This document shows, piece by piece, positions 36,130 through 44,378 of a stretch of DNA of 64,000 bases. This DNA is from Arthrobacter dokdonellae. Its GTDB lineage: Bacteria; Actinomycetota; Actinomycetes; Actinomycetales; Micrococcaceae. The DNA is taken from assembly GCF_003268655.1 (NCBI RefSeq), contig NZ_CP029642.1, positions 1,612,001 to 1,676,000 of the forward strand, given 5' to 3'. Below the pieces are notes generated by a model. It made no database searches. It saw only the letters and a program-made list of their open reading frames with translations, and was not told the origin of the DNA. The position numbers and the translations under genes are program-made. Positions within the stretch are counted from its first letter, which is position 1. Every line of letters starts with the position of its first letter.

Positions 36130-38288
36130 GGGATTTTCCTTTCGGCGCGCGGGGTGCCCACGATGCCTGACATTTCCGTGGGGGCGGGGGACACCGTCAC
36201 GGAGCTGGTCTTGAACTCCGGCATCCCGGACACGGGGTCGGTGGCGGAGGAGGTCAGCAGGTTGGCGCCTTGCAAGCCCGGGAAGTGGAACGGCAGGAAC
36301 ACGGTGTCCAGGCGCTGGGCCGTGCTGTATTCGGCGGTGCAGTGCACCTCGCCGCGGTCGTTGGCCACGGTGACGGGCCCGCCGTCGGCGATGTCCCGGG
36401 CCGCGGCCGCCGCGGGATGGATGAGCAGCCGGGCGGCCGGTCGGGCGGCGGCGAGCTCCGGCACGCGCCGCGTCTGGGCGCCGGACTGATAGTGCTCCAG
36501 CAGGCGCCCCGTGGCCAGGGCCAACGTGGCCGGGCCGCCGGCGGCGCCGCCCCCAAACAACGCGTCCCGGGCCCCGGCGGCGGGGGAGACGGGGGCCAGG
36601 ACGGCCCGGCCGCCGTCGTGCGCAAAGTCGTCCAGGAAGAGCCGCGGGGTACCCGTGCTGCCGGCGGGGTAGGGCCAGAATGCGGCCTCCCCGGCATCCA
36701 GCAGCGGGTAGTCGATGCCGGAGTAGTCGGCCAGCCCGCCGGCCGACGCCGCGCGCAGCTCCGTAAAGACGACCTCGGGATCGGCGCTGAAGGTGGACGG
36801 GGCGCCGAGCCTGGCCGCCAGTTCCGCCATGATCCACAGCTCGGAACGTGCCCCCGGCGGCGGCGCGACGGCGGCCCGGCGGCGCAGCACGCGGCCCTCC
36901 AGGTTGGTGACGGTGCCGTCCTCCTCGGCCCACTGCAGCACGGGCAGCACCACGTCCGCCAGCGCCGCCGTCTCGGACAGGAAAAAGTCGCACACCACCA
37001 GCAAGTCCAGGCGGCGCAGCCCGGAGGCGACCCGGGTGGAATCCGGTGCGGACACGGCCGGGTTGGCGCCGTGCACAAAGAACGTCCGTACCCCGCCGGG
37101 CTGTCCCAGCGACGCCAGAAGCTCGACGGCCGGAAGCCCCGGCCCGGGGATCGCCGCGTCCTCGACGCCCCAGATCCCGGCGACGTGCGCGCGGGCGGCC
37201 GGGTCGGTGATCTTGCGGTAGCCGGGCAGCTGGTCCGCCTTCTGTCCGTGTTCGCGCCCGCCCTGCCCGTTGCCCTGGCCCGTCAGCGTGCCGTAGCCAC
37301 TGTGCGCGGAGCCGGGCAGGCCCAACAGGAGGGCCAGGTTGATGGCCGCCGTGGCGGTGTCGGTGCCGTCCACGTGCTGTTCCACGCCGCGGCCGGTGAG
37401 GATGTAGCTGCCGCCGCTGCGGGCGCCGTCGGCCAGCAGCCGGGCCGTTTCGCGAAGCTGCGCCACGGGGATGCCGGTGACACTGCTGGTCCGTTCCGGC
37501 CACCAGGCGACAACGCTTCGGGCCAGCGCGGCGTAGCCGGTGGTCCGGGCGGCGATGTAGGCCCGGTCGGCCAGGCCGTCGTGGATCACGATGTGGCACA
37601 GGCCCAGCAGCAGCGCCAGGTCCGTGGCCGGGACGGGCTGCAGGTGCAGGCCCGCGCCGTCGGCCGTGAAGTCCGCGGTGGCGGTGCGGCGGGGGTCCAC
37701 CACCACCAGGCCGCCGGACGCCCGGGCGCCCTGCAGGTGCTGGACAAACGGGGGCATGGTCTCGGCCACGTTGGAGCCCAGGAGAAGGATGGTGTGGGCC
37801 GTGTCCAGGTCCGCCACGGGGAACGGCAGGCCGCGGTCCACGCCGAAGGCGCGGTTGCCGGCCGCCGCGGCCGAGGCCATGCAGAACCTGCCGTTGTAGT
37901 CGATCCGCGAGGTCCCCAGTGCCAGCCGGGCAAACTTGCCCAGCTGGTAGGCCTTTTCATTGGTGAGCCCTCCGCCGCCAAACACGCCGACGGCGTCCGC
38001 GCCGTAGGCCGCGCGGGTCGCCAGGACCTGCGCGGCCACCCTCCCGAGGGCGGCGTCCCAGCTGGCGGGGCGCAGCACGCCGTCGTCCGCTCTCAGGAGG
38101 GGGGTGGTGAGCCGTTCCGGGTGGCCCAGGAGGGCCGCCGCGGTCCAGCCCTTGCGGCACAGCCCGCCGCGGTTGGTGGGGAAGTCGCGGCCGGCAATCC
38201 CCGGTGCGCCTGCTCCCGGCGTCACGGTCATGGCGCACTGGAGCGAGCAGTAGGGGCAGTGGGTGGCCGTGCCCGTGGCCGCGCCCAT
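36126..38288 (-). CDS. Assimilatory nitrate reductase catalytic (molybdopterin) subunit
   Basis: The 720-aa protein begins with a [4Fe-4S] site formed by Cys11, Cys14, Cys18 and Cys44 (CPYCSLQC and GLCRKG). The bis-MGD fold follows: GGGGLTNEKAYQLGKFARLALGT, NGRFCMASA with the probable Mo-ligand Cys, LLLGSNVAETMPPF, VVDPRRTATADF, a GQGNGQGG stretch and the C-terminal beta-barrel (LATGRLLEHYQSGAQTRRV). It reduces nitrate to nitrite in the cytoplasm. Its start overlaps the narK stop by one base (TGATG), and its stop overlaps the next gene (ATGA). Length is typical of NasA/NarB-type enzymes. Confidence 0.93.
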   Translation of the reverse strand: MGAATGTATHCPYCSLQCAMTVTPGAGAPGIAGRDFPTNRGGLCRKGWTAAALLGHPERLTTPLLRADDGVLRPASWDAALGRVAAQVLATRAAYGADAVGVFGGGGLTNEKAYQLGKFARLALGTSRIDYNGRFCMASAAAAGNRAFGVDRGLPFPVADLDTAHTILLLGSNVAETMPPFVQHLQGARASGGLVVVDPRRTATADFTADGAGLHLQPVPATDLALLLGLCHIVIHDGLADRAYIAARTTGYAALARSVVAWWPERTSSVTGIPVAQLRETARLLADGARSGGSYILTGRGVEQHVDGTDTATAAINLALLLGLPGSAHSGYGTLTGQGNGQGGREHGQKADQLPGYRKITDPAARAHVAGIWGVEDAAIPGPGLPAVELLASLGQPGGVRTFFVHGANPAVSAPDSTRVASGLRRLDLLVVCDFFLSETAALADVVLPVLQWAEEDGTVTNLEGRVLRRRAAVAPPPGARSELWIMAELAARLGAPSTFSADPEVVFTELRAASAGGLADYSGIDYPLLDAGEAAFWPYPAGSTGTPRLFLDDFAHDGGRAVLAPVSPAAGARDALFGGGAAGGPATLALATGRLLEHYQSGAQTRRVPELAAARPAARLLIHPAAAAARDIADGGPVTVANDRGEVHCTAEYSTAQRLDTVFLPFHFPGLQGANLLTSSATDPVSGMPEFKTSSVTVSPAPTEMSGIVGTPRAERKIP

Positions 38289-39697
38289 CAGACGCCGGCC
38301 AGCGAGGTGGGGGAGCGGCGCAGGTACACAAACCACGTCAGGCCCATGAGCAGCAGGTATGCGGCCACGAACCCGATGAAGGCGCCGGCATAACTGCCGC
38401 TGGCCAGTCGGGACGCGTTGAGGACCTGCGGGACCAGGAAGCCGCCATACGCGCCGAGGGCGGAAATCAGGCCGAGTGCGGCCGACGCGCGGCGGGCCGC
38501 ACTGACCGCGCCCTGGCTGACCGCGCCCTGGGTGCGTGCGTCCTGGCTGCGCGCGCGGATGGCGAAGACCACCGGGATCATGCGGTATGTGGAGCCGTTG
38601 CCGGCGCCGGCGGCCGCAAACAGGACCAGGAACAGGCCGATGAACAGCGGGAAGCTGCCCAGCGGGAGCGTCAGCATTTGCGTCAGGGCGGTGAGGGCCA
38701 GGACGGCGAAGCAGGCCACCGTGACGCGCGCGCCGCCCCAGCGGTCGGCCAGCCTGCCGCCCCAGGGCCGGGCCAGCGAACCGACCAGCGCGCCCAGGAA
38801 GGCCAGCGAGATGGTGGCGGTGCCGAGACTGAACCCGACGTGCGGGCCGAAGGTGTCCACGATCAGCTTGGGGAACACGGCGGAAAAGCCGATGAACGAG
38901 CCGAAGGTGCCCACGTAGAGCAGGGCCAGGATCCACAGATGGGGTTCCCTGAGGCAGGCCAGCGAGCCCGCGATGTCTGACTTCGCGCTGGAGAGGTTGT
39001 CCATGCATTTCCAGGCGCCCCACGCGGCGACCAGGATCAGCGGCACCCACAACAGGCCAGCCAGCGGCAGCTTGAGTGCGCCCGCCGCAAACGCCGTGAC
39101 GGCCACCGGGACCATGAGCTGTGCGACGGCGGCCCCAAGGTTCCCGCCGGCAGCGTTAAGTCCCAGCGCCCATCCCTTCTCGCGAGCCGGGAAGAAGTAG
39201 GTGATGTTGGCCATGGAACTGGCGAAGTTGCCGCCGCCCAGGCCGGCCAGCGCGGCAACGGCCAGCATGGCACCGAACGGGGTGCCCGGGTTGGCCACGC
39301 AAACGGCCAGTCCCGTCGTGGGGGCCAGCAGCAGAAGTGCGGAGACGACGGTCCAGTTACGGCCTCCGAAGCGCGCCACCATGAAGGTGTAGGGGATGCG
39401 CAACGTGGCGCCCACCAGGGACGGGACGGAAATCAGCCAAAAGAGTTCGGAGGAGCTGAAGTGGAAGCCGGCTGCGGGCAGGTACACCACCACGATCGAC
39501 CACAGCTGCCAGACCACAAAGCCGAGGAATTCGCAGGCGATGGACCAGCGCAGGTTCCTTTGCGCAATGGTGCGGCCGCCGCCCTCCCATTGCTGCACGT
39601 CCTCGGCGTCCCAGCCGTGGATCCACCGGCCCCTTGCCGGAGTCCTGGTGGGCGCCCCGGTGGCGTAGGCCGGCTCCGTAGTTGCGTCGACGTTCAC
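38288..39697 (-). CDS. narK: NarK-type nitrate/nitrite MFS transporter
   Basis: The 469-aa protein has 12 predicted helices and NarK/NasA-specific features: FHFSSSELFWLISVPSLVGATLRIPYTFMV in helix 2 with the nitrate-binding Arg, GGGNFASSMANITYFFPAREKGWALGLNAAGGNLG (nitrate signature) and RPWGGRLADRWGG. It imports nitrate and may export nitrite. The start is GTG at 39697 with GGAGG six bases upstream. It heads a three-gene nitrate operon. A short insert at ~370-380 (DARTQGAVSQGAVS) is unusual and repetitive. Confidence 0.95.
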   Translation of the reverse strand: MNVDATTEPAYATGAPTRTPARGRWIHGWDAEDVQQWEGGGRTIAQRNLRWSIACEFLGFVVWQLWSIVVVYLPAAGFHFSSSELFWLISVPSLVGATLRIPYTFMVARFGGRNWTVVSALLLLAPTTGLAVCVANPGTPFGAMLAVAALAGLGGGNFASSMANITYFFPAREKGWALGLNAAGGNLGAAVAQLMVPVAVTAFAAGALKLPLAGLLWVPLILVAAWGAWKCMDNLSSAKSDIAGSLACLREPHLWILALLYVGTFGSFIGFSAVFPKLIVDTFGPHVGFSLGTATISLAFLGALVGSLARPWGGRLADRWGGARVTVACFAVLALTALTQMLTLPLGSFPLFIGLFLVLFAAAGAGNGSTYRMIPVVFAIRARSQDARTQGAVSQGAVSAARRASAALGLISALGAYGGFLVPQVLNASRLASGSYAGAFIGFVAAYLLLMGLTWFVYLRRSPTSLAGV

Positions 39698-39763
39698 GAG
39701 TAACCTCCAGCGTTGAATGAGTGTTCCTGCATCCGAGGCTATGGAACCGCCGTTTCCGACGTG

Positions 39764-39779
39764 GTCACCCGGTGTGAAC
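39764..39779. promoter_or_regulatory. Possible GlnR-like box upstream of narK
   Basis: The 266-base gap between narK and the divergent MHS transporter contains gtcac-n6-tgaac at 39764-39779, which fits the AC-n9-AC spacing of actinobacterial GlnR boxes, with GTTTC 12 bases before and GTGAC about 10 bases after. Nitrogen control of nitrate assimilation would be expected. This is a by-eye match. I see no gene in the gap. Confidence 0.35.
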
Positions 39780-39963
39780 TCCCTGTGACATCCCGCTCAC
39801 CATCGGTTCGGGCAGTAGTGAGGGCGCGTCAATGACCGTCCACATAGCAAGATGGATTGTCCATTGCGTGGACGCGGCTCGATAGGATCAAGGAACAAGG
39901 GTGTGGGTGGGGTCCTTGTGCGGCCCGCGACGCCCGCACAGGAACCATCCGAAAGTCACTTTT

Positions 39964-41382
39964 ATGAGCATCCCCCACACCGCGGCGCCAATCGCGGTCC
40001 CCAATCCGGACACGGCCAACACGCGCGGCCGCGTGATCGTGGCCAGCCTGATCGGCACCACCATCGAGTTTTACGACTTTTACGTGTACGCCACGGCTGC
40101 CGTCCTGGTCTTCCCCGCGTTGTTCTTCCCCAACGCCGACGTCACCACGCAGCTGCTGAGCTCCTTCGCGATCTTCGGCGTCGCATTCGTCGCCCGCCCG
40201 CTGGGCTCCATCATCTTCGGCCACTTTGGCGACAAGGTGGGCCGCAAGGGCACCCTGGTGGCGTCGCTGCTGACCATGGGCGTCGCGACGTTCCTGATCG
40301 GCTGCCTGCCGACGGCGCTGGTGCCCGGCTGGACGTTCTGGGCCCCGGCGCTGCTGGTGGTCATGCGCTTCATGCAGGGCCTGGCCCTGGGCGGGGAGTG
40401 GAGCGGGGCGGCGCTGCTGGCCACCGAAAACGCCCCGGAGGGCAAGCGCGCCATCTGGGGAACCTTCCCACAGATGGGCGCCCCCATCGGCTTCATCCTG
40501 GCCAACGGCATCTTCCTGGCCCTCAGCTTCACGCTGACCACCGCGCAGTTCGCCGCCTGGGGTTGGCGCCTGCCGTTCCTGCTCAGCGCCGTCATGGTCA
40601 TCATCGGGCTGTGGGTCCGCCTCAAACTGGTGGAAACCCCGGCCTTCCAAAGAGTCATCGATCAGGGCGAGGTGTCCAAGCTGCCCGTGGGACGCGTCTT
40701 TTCGACGAGCTGGCGCCCGCTCATCCTGGGCACCTTCGTCATGCTGGCCACCTATGTGGTGTTCTACCTGATGACCACGTTCACGCTCTCCTACGGGACC
40801 GCGCCGGCCACGCTGGAGGCAGCCAAGGCGAAGGCCGCCGCAGCGGGGAAGACCATGACGCCGGAGGCCATCAACAACTTCGTGGCCGGACTGGGGTACA
40901 CGCGCAACGAGTTCCTGATCATGCTGATCGTCGGTGTCGTGTTCTTCGGCATCTTCACGCTGGTGGCCGGGCCGCTGGCTGAAAAGTACGGCCGCCGGAA
41001 GATGCTGCTGTGGGTCACCGCCGCCATCATCGTCTTCGGCTTCACGTTCGTGCCGCTGTTCGGCGCGGGCACGGTGGGGGTCATGGCACTGCTGATCATC
41101 GGTTTCACCCTGATGGGCCTCACGTTCGGGCCCATGGGTGCGCTGCTGCCCGAGCTGTTCCCCACGAACGTCCGCTATACCGGCTCCGCCGTCAGCTACA
41201 ACATGTCCAGCATCCTGGGCGCCGCGCTGGCCCCGTTCGTGTCCGTGGCACTGTGGCAGGCGGCCGGCGGCAGCACCGTCCTGGTGGGACTGTACCTTTC
41301 GGCGATGGCCGTCCTGACCCTCATCGCGCTGCTGGTCATGAAGGAAACCCGCGACCTGGAGTACGTTTCCAACGTCAGCTGA
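39964..41382 (+). CDS. MHS-family (metabolite:H+ symporter) MFS transporter
   Basis: The 472-aa protein shows the MHS branch signatures: SLIGTTIEFYDFYVYATAAVLVF in helix 1, GHFGDKVGRKGTL in loop 2-3, LALGGEWSGAALLATENAP in helix 4 and a repeat of the loop motif (EKYGRRKMLL) in loop 8-9. PMGALLPELFPTNVRYTGSAVSYN lies near the end. Members import organic acids or osmolytes such as shikimate, alpha-ketoglutarate, proline or betaine by proton symport. The substrate cannot be predicted here. The start at 39964 gives a normal cytoplasmic N-terminus; an ATG at 39901 adds a non-homologous leader. Confidence 0.9.
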   Translation: MSIPHTAAPIAVPNPDTANTRGRVIVASLIGTTIEFYDFYVYATAAVLVFPALFFPNADVTTQLLSSFAIFGVAFVARPLGSIIFGHFGDKVGRKGTLVASLLTMGVATFLIGCLPTALVPGWTFWAPALLVVMRFMQGLALGGEWSGAALLATENAPEGKRAIWGTFPQMGAPIGFILANGIFLALSFTLTTAQFAAWGWRLPFLLSAVMVIIGLWVRLKLVETPAFQRVIDQGEVSKLPVGRVFSTSWRPLILGTFVMLATYVVFYLMTTFTLSYGTAPATLEAAKAKAAAAGKTMTPEAINNFVAGLGYTRNEFLIMLIVGVVFFGIFTLVAGPLAEKYGRRKMLLWVTAAIIVFGFTFVPLFGAGTVGVMALLIIGFTLMGLTFGPMGALLPELFPTNVRYTGSAVSYNMSSILGAALAPFVSVALWQAAGGSTVLVGLYLSAMAVLTLIALLVMKETRDLEYVSNVS

Positions 41383-41395
41383 CCCGGCCCTGACA

Positions 41396-41476
41396 TCTGT
41401 GTTGCAGGTCTTGGACCGAATTCAGGACCGAATTCAGCGTTTTTCGCGGGTTTTGGTCGAAGATCTGCAACACAGA
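41396..41476. repeat. Dispersed palindromic repeat, family 2 (locus E)
   Basis: Arms tctgtgttgcaggtcttgga (from 41396) and tcgaagatctgcaacacaga (to 41476) form a long hairpin whose loop holds a direct repeat of gaccgaattca. It lies between the convergent MHS transporter and biotin carboxylase genes, 13 and 14 bases from their stops, and probably works as a bidirectional terminator. The core gcag.tcttggac is shared with 19641-19735. Confidence 0.7.
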
Positions 41477-41490
41477 CGGGGTGGGGCGGC

Positions 41491-43293
41491 TCAGTCCTCG
41501 ATGGTGGCCAGGACGGCGCCGGCGGAGACGGTGTCGCCGGCGGCGGCGCCGAGTCCCGTGACGGTGCCTGCCCGGTGCGCGGTGAGCGGCTGCTCCATCT
41601 TCATGGCCTCCAGGACCACAATCAGGTCGCCCTCGGCCACGACGTCGCCGTCGGCCACGGCCACCTTTACGATGGTGCCCTGCATGGGCGAGGTCAGCGC
41701 GTTGCCGTTCGCGGCCGCCGGGCCGGCATTGCGGTTGCGCCCGGACTTCTTGGCCTTCTTCGCCGCGGCCCCGCCGGCGCTGTTCCCTACGGCGAACGAC
41801 GCCGGCAGCGTCACCTCAAGCCGCCTGCCGCCCACCTCGACGGTCACGCTTTGGCGCGTCCCGGCGTCGTCCGCGGCCTCCGCGGCGGCGGCCAGGTCAA
41901 AGGCGGGGATGGTGTTGTTGAATTCCGTCTCGATCCAGCGGGTGTGGATGGTGAACGGGGCGCCGCCGGCGGGGGCGAAGGCGGGGTCCACGACCACGGC
42001 TCGGTCGAACGGCAGGACGGTGGGGATGCCGCCGATTTCCATTTCGGCCAGGGCGCGGCCGGCACGCTGGAGGGCCTGTTCGCGCGTGGCGCCGGTGACG
42101 ATCAGTTTGGCCAGCATGGAGTCGAAGTTGCCGCCGACCACTTCGCCCTCGGTGATGCCGGAGTCGACACGGATGCCGGGGCCGGTGGGCAGCGTGATCC
42201 GCGAGACCGTGCCCGGTGCCGGCATGAAGCCGCGGCCGGGGTCCTCGCCGTTGATGCGGAACTCAAAGGAATGGCCGCGGACTTCGGGATCCCCGTAGCC
42301 GACTTCCTCGCCGCGGGCGATGCGGAACTGCTCACGGACCAGGTCGATCCCCGTGACTTCCTCGGAGATGGTGTGCTCCACCTGCAGGCGCGTGTTGACC
42401 TCCAGGAAGGAGATGGTGCCGTCAGTGCCGACCAGGAATTCGCAGGTTCCGGCGCCAACGTATTTGGCTTCCTTCAGGATGGCCTTTGAGGATTCGTAAA
42501 GCCGCGCGATTTGCTCGTCGGTGAGGAACGGAGCCGGGGCCTCCTCCACCAGCTTTTGGTTGCGGCGCTGCAACGAGCAGTCCCTCGTGGAAACAACGAC
42601 GACGTTGCCCGCCGCGTCTGCCAGACACTGGGTTTCGACGTGGCGGGGGGAGTCGAGGAAGCGTTCCACAAAGCATTCGCCGCGGCCGAACGCCGCGACG
42701 GCCTCGCGCACTGCGGATTCGTACAGTTCGGGGATTTCCTCGCGGCTGCGGACCACCTTGATGCCGCGGCCGCCTCCGCCGTACGCCGCCTTGATGGCCA
42801 GCGGCAGGCCGAACTCGTCGGCGAAGTCGAGGACTTCCTGCGTGGATTCGACCGGGTTCTTGGTGCCCGGGACCAGCGGCGCGCCCACCTTTTCGGCGAT
42901 GTGGCGGGCCTTGACCTTGTCACCCAGTGCGTCGATGGCCTCCGGGGGCGGGCCGATCCAGGTCAGGCCGGCGTCGATGACCTTCTGGGCGAACTCGGCG
43001 TTTTCGGCCAGGAAGCCGTAGCCGGGGTGCACGGAGTCCGCGCCGGAACGGCGGGCCGCGTCAAGGATCTTGTCGATGACCAGATAGGACTCCGCCGCGG
43101 TGGTGCCGCCGAGGGCGAACGCCTCGTCGGCCATGCGCACGTGCAGGGACTCCCTGTCCGGTTCGGCGTAGACAGCCACGGAGGCAATGCCCTCGTCGCG
43201 GGCCGCGCGGATGATGCGGACGGCAATTTCGCCGCGGTTGGCGATCAGGACTTTGCTGAGCGGGCTGGCGCCTGCCGGCTGTGAATTGGTCAC
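41491..43293 (-). CDS. Acyl-CoA carboxylase alpha subunit (biotin carboxylase + biotin carrier)
   Basis: The 600-aa protein starts with a biotin carboxylase: [43 protein letters not shown]-grasp glycine loop [13 protein letters not shown], and [21 protein letters not shown]. After a Lys/Ala-rich linker ([11 protein letters not shown]) comes a biotin carrier domain with EAMKMEQ (biotin-lysine near 563). This is the alpha subunit of actinobacterial acetyl/propionyl-CoA carboxylases, which pair with a separate beta (AccD-type) subunit that is not in this window. The start is GTG at 43293 with AAGGAG six bases upstream. Confidence 0.95.
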   Translation of the reverse strand: MTNSQPAGASPLSKVLIANRGEIAVRIIRAARDEGIASVAVYAEPDRESLHVRMADEAFALGGTTAAESYLVIDKILDAARRSGADSVHPGYGFLAENAEFAQKVIDAGLTWIGPPPEAIDALGDKVKARHIAEKVGAPLVPGTKNPVESTQEVLDFADEFGLPLAIKAAYGGGGRGIKVVRSREEIPELYESAVREAVAAFGRGECFVERFLDSPRHVETQCLADAAGNVVVVSTRDCSLQRRNQKLVEEAPAPFLTDEQIARLYESSKAILKEAKYVGAGTCEFLVGTDGTISFLEVNTRLQVEHTISEEVTGIDLVREQFRIARGEEVGYGDPEVRGHSFEFRINGEDPGRGFMPAPGTVSRITLPTGPGIRVDSGITEGEVVGGNFDSMLAKLIVTGATREQALQRAGRALAEMEIGGIPTVLPFDRAVVVDPAFAPAGGAPFTIHTRWIETEFNNTIPAFDLAAAAEAADDAGTRQSVTVEVGGRRLEVTLPASFAVGNSAGGAAAKKAKKSGRNRNAGPAAANGNALTSPMQGTIVKVAVADGDVVAEGDLIVVLEAMKMEQPLTAHRAGTVTGLGAAAGDTVSAGAVLATIED

Positions 43294-43612
43294 ACGGGAC
43301 TCCTTCTATTCTCCGCCTGAGCCTAGCGTGATTGTGAGGGTTTGGCCCATGCATCATGCTGTTTCGGCGTGGGACGGCGCAGGGTTTTGTCGGGTTCCTA
43401 CAAAACGCCGGGGCGTGCGGCGTGCGAGGTGGCCCGCCGTGCGTGGCATGTGATCCACGGACGCAGACGCGGGGGCAGCGCACAGGAAGGAACGCCCAAC
43501 GCCCTTCCGCAAGGTCCCCCGATGGTGGATCCGGGCCTGCTGCCATCCCATGAAGCTGGACCCCATACGTTTCAAATGGCGCTCCACTTGCCAAGTGGAG
43601 CGCCATTGGTGA
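43294..43612. other. Non-coding gap between carboxylase and maf
   Basis: No gene is credible in these 319 bases. The part next to 43293 should carry the carboxylase promoter, and 43575-43607 is the maf terminator. I see nothing else recognisable. Confidence 0.5.
43575..43607 (-). terminator. Strong hairpin downstream of maf
   Basis: A perfect 16-base inverted repeat (43575-43590 and 43592-43607, arm aatggcgctccacttg) has one central base and lies six bases past the maf stop. On the minus strand it is followed by tgaaacg, so the T-run is weak, but the stem is very stable. Confidence 0.75.
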
Positions 43613-44263
43613 TCATCCAGGCTCTGCTTCATGCTGCCGGGCCCACAGGTCCGTGATGGACACGCCCGCGTGTGCCAACAGCCGGCGCAGGGTGGAAATC
43701 GACAGGCCCACCACAGTGTGGGGATCGCCCTCGATGCCGGAGATGAAGGCGCCGGCCAGGCCGTCGATCGTGAACGCGCCGGCCACCTGCAGCGGTTCGC
43801 CTGTGGCCACATAGGCGTCAATCTCGGCATCCGTCACGTCTTCAAACCGGACCACGGCGCTGGTGACCGCCCCGCGCCCAACAGGGGCTCCGGCGTCGCC
43901 CGCGCCAGTGCCAGCCAGCGGAATGAGCCAGTGGCCGGTATGCAAAACACCTGAGTTCCCGCGCATCATGCGCCAGCGATCGCGCGCCACCTCCGGCTCC
44001 CAGGGCTTGCCGTAGGCCACGCCGGCAAGCTCAAAGACGGAGTCGCAGCCCAGCACCAGGCCCTCGGCGATCCCGGCGGCGACGGATTCCGCCTTGGCCC
44101 GTGCCAGCAGCAACGCGGTGTCGACGGGGGAGAGGGCGCCGGCGTCAGCCGTGACGGCGTCCTCGTCGACGTCGGAAACCACTATGCGGTGCGCGATGCC
44201 GGCGTCGTGCAGGAGCTTGGTGCGGGCGGGGGAGGCGGAAGCCAGAATGAGGGCAGGGGTCAT
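43613..44263 (-). CDS. maf: Maf-family nucleoside triphosphate pyrophosphatase
   Basis: The 216-aa protein has the Maf fold: LILASASPARTKLLHDAGI (about residues 5-23), SDVDED, ALLLARAKAESVA, LVLGCDSVFELAGVAYGKP with the catalytic Asp, SGVLHTGHWLI, YVATGEPLQVAGAFTIDGLAGAFI and IEGDPHTVVGLSISTLRRLL. It hydrolyses non-canonical or modified (d)NTPs to the monophosphate, preventing their incorporation and affecting septation in some bacteria. It commonly neighbours the acyl-CoA carboxylase gene in actinobacteria, as here. An insert of ~15 Gly/Ala residues (GTGAGDAGAPVGRG) is not typical. Confidence 0.93.
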   Translation of the reverse strand: MTPALILASASPARTKLLHDAGIAHRIVVSDVDEDAVTADAGALSPVDTALLLARAKAESVAAGIAEGLVLGCDSVFELAGVAYGKPWEPEVARDRWRMMRGNSGVLHTGHWLIPLAGTGAGDAGAPVGRGAVTSAVVRFEDVTDAEIDAYVATGEPLQVAGAFTIDGLAGAFISGIEGDPHTVVGLSISTLRRLLAHAGVSITDLWARQHEAEPG

Positions 44264-44311
44264 GACTCCAGCCTAGATTGCTCGGCACGTCGTACGGTTT
44301 GACGGATATCG

Positions 44312-44327
44312 GTGAACGGTGGTTCAC
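44312..44327. promoter_or_regulatory. TetR-type operator 1 of the MFS-tetR operon
   Basis: Inverted repeat GTGAAC-ggtg-GTTCAC with perfect 6-base arms. The same half-sites and spacer length recur 23 bases downstream. A TTGACG at 44299-44304 is a plausible -35 box, so the site would overlap the promoter. Confidence 0.7.
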
Positions 44328-44330
44328 TGA

Positions 44331-44354
44331 ATGGGTGAACACGCGTTCACCCAT
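44331..44354. promoter_or_regulatory. TetR-type operator 2 of the MFS-tetR operon
   Basis: Inverted repeat ATGGGTGAAC-acgc-GTTCACCCAT with perfect 10-base arms. Its centre is 23 bases (about two helical turns) from operator 1. It covers an in-frame ATG at 44331, which argues that translation begins further down at 44379. Confidence 0.75.
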
Positions 44355-44378
44355 CCCCAAACCCTGCGAAGGAAATCC

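Noticed and set aside
36130..37599. Upstream in-frame extension of the FAD electron-transfer gene, making 1025 codons
   Set aside because: The extension overlaps the nitrate reductase gene in another frame and is low-complexity Arg/Pro/Gly. The real start is the ATGA-coupled ATG at 36129.
44331..44378. ATG at 44331 as the exporter start
   Set aside because: The ATG lies inside a perfect operator palindrome and lacks a ribosome site; GTG at 44379 has AAGGAA at good spacing.
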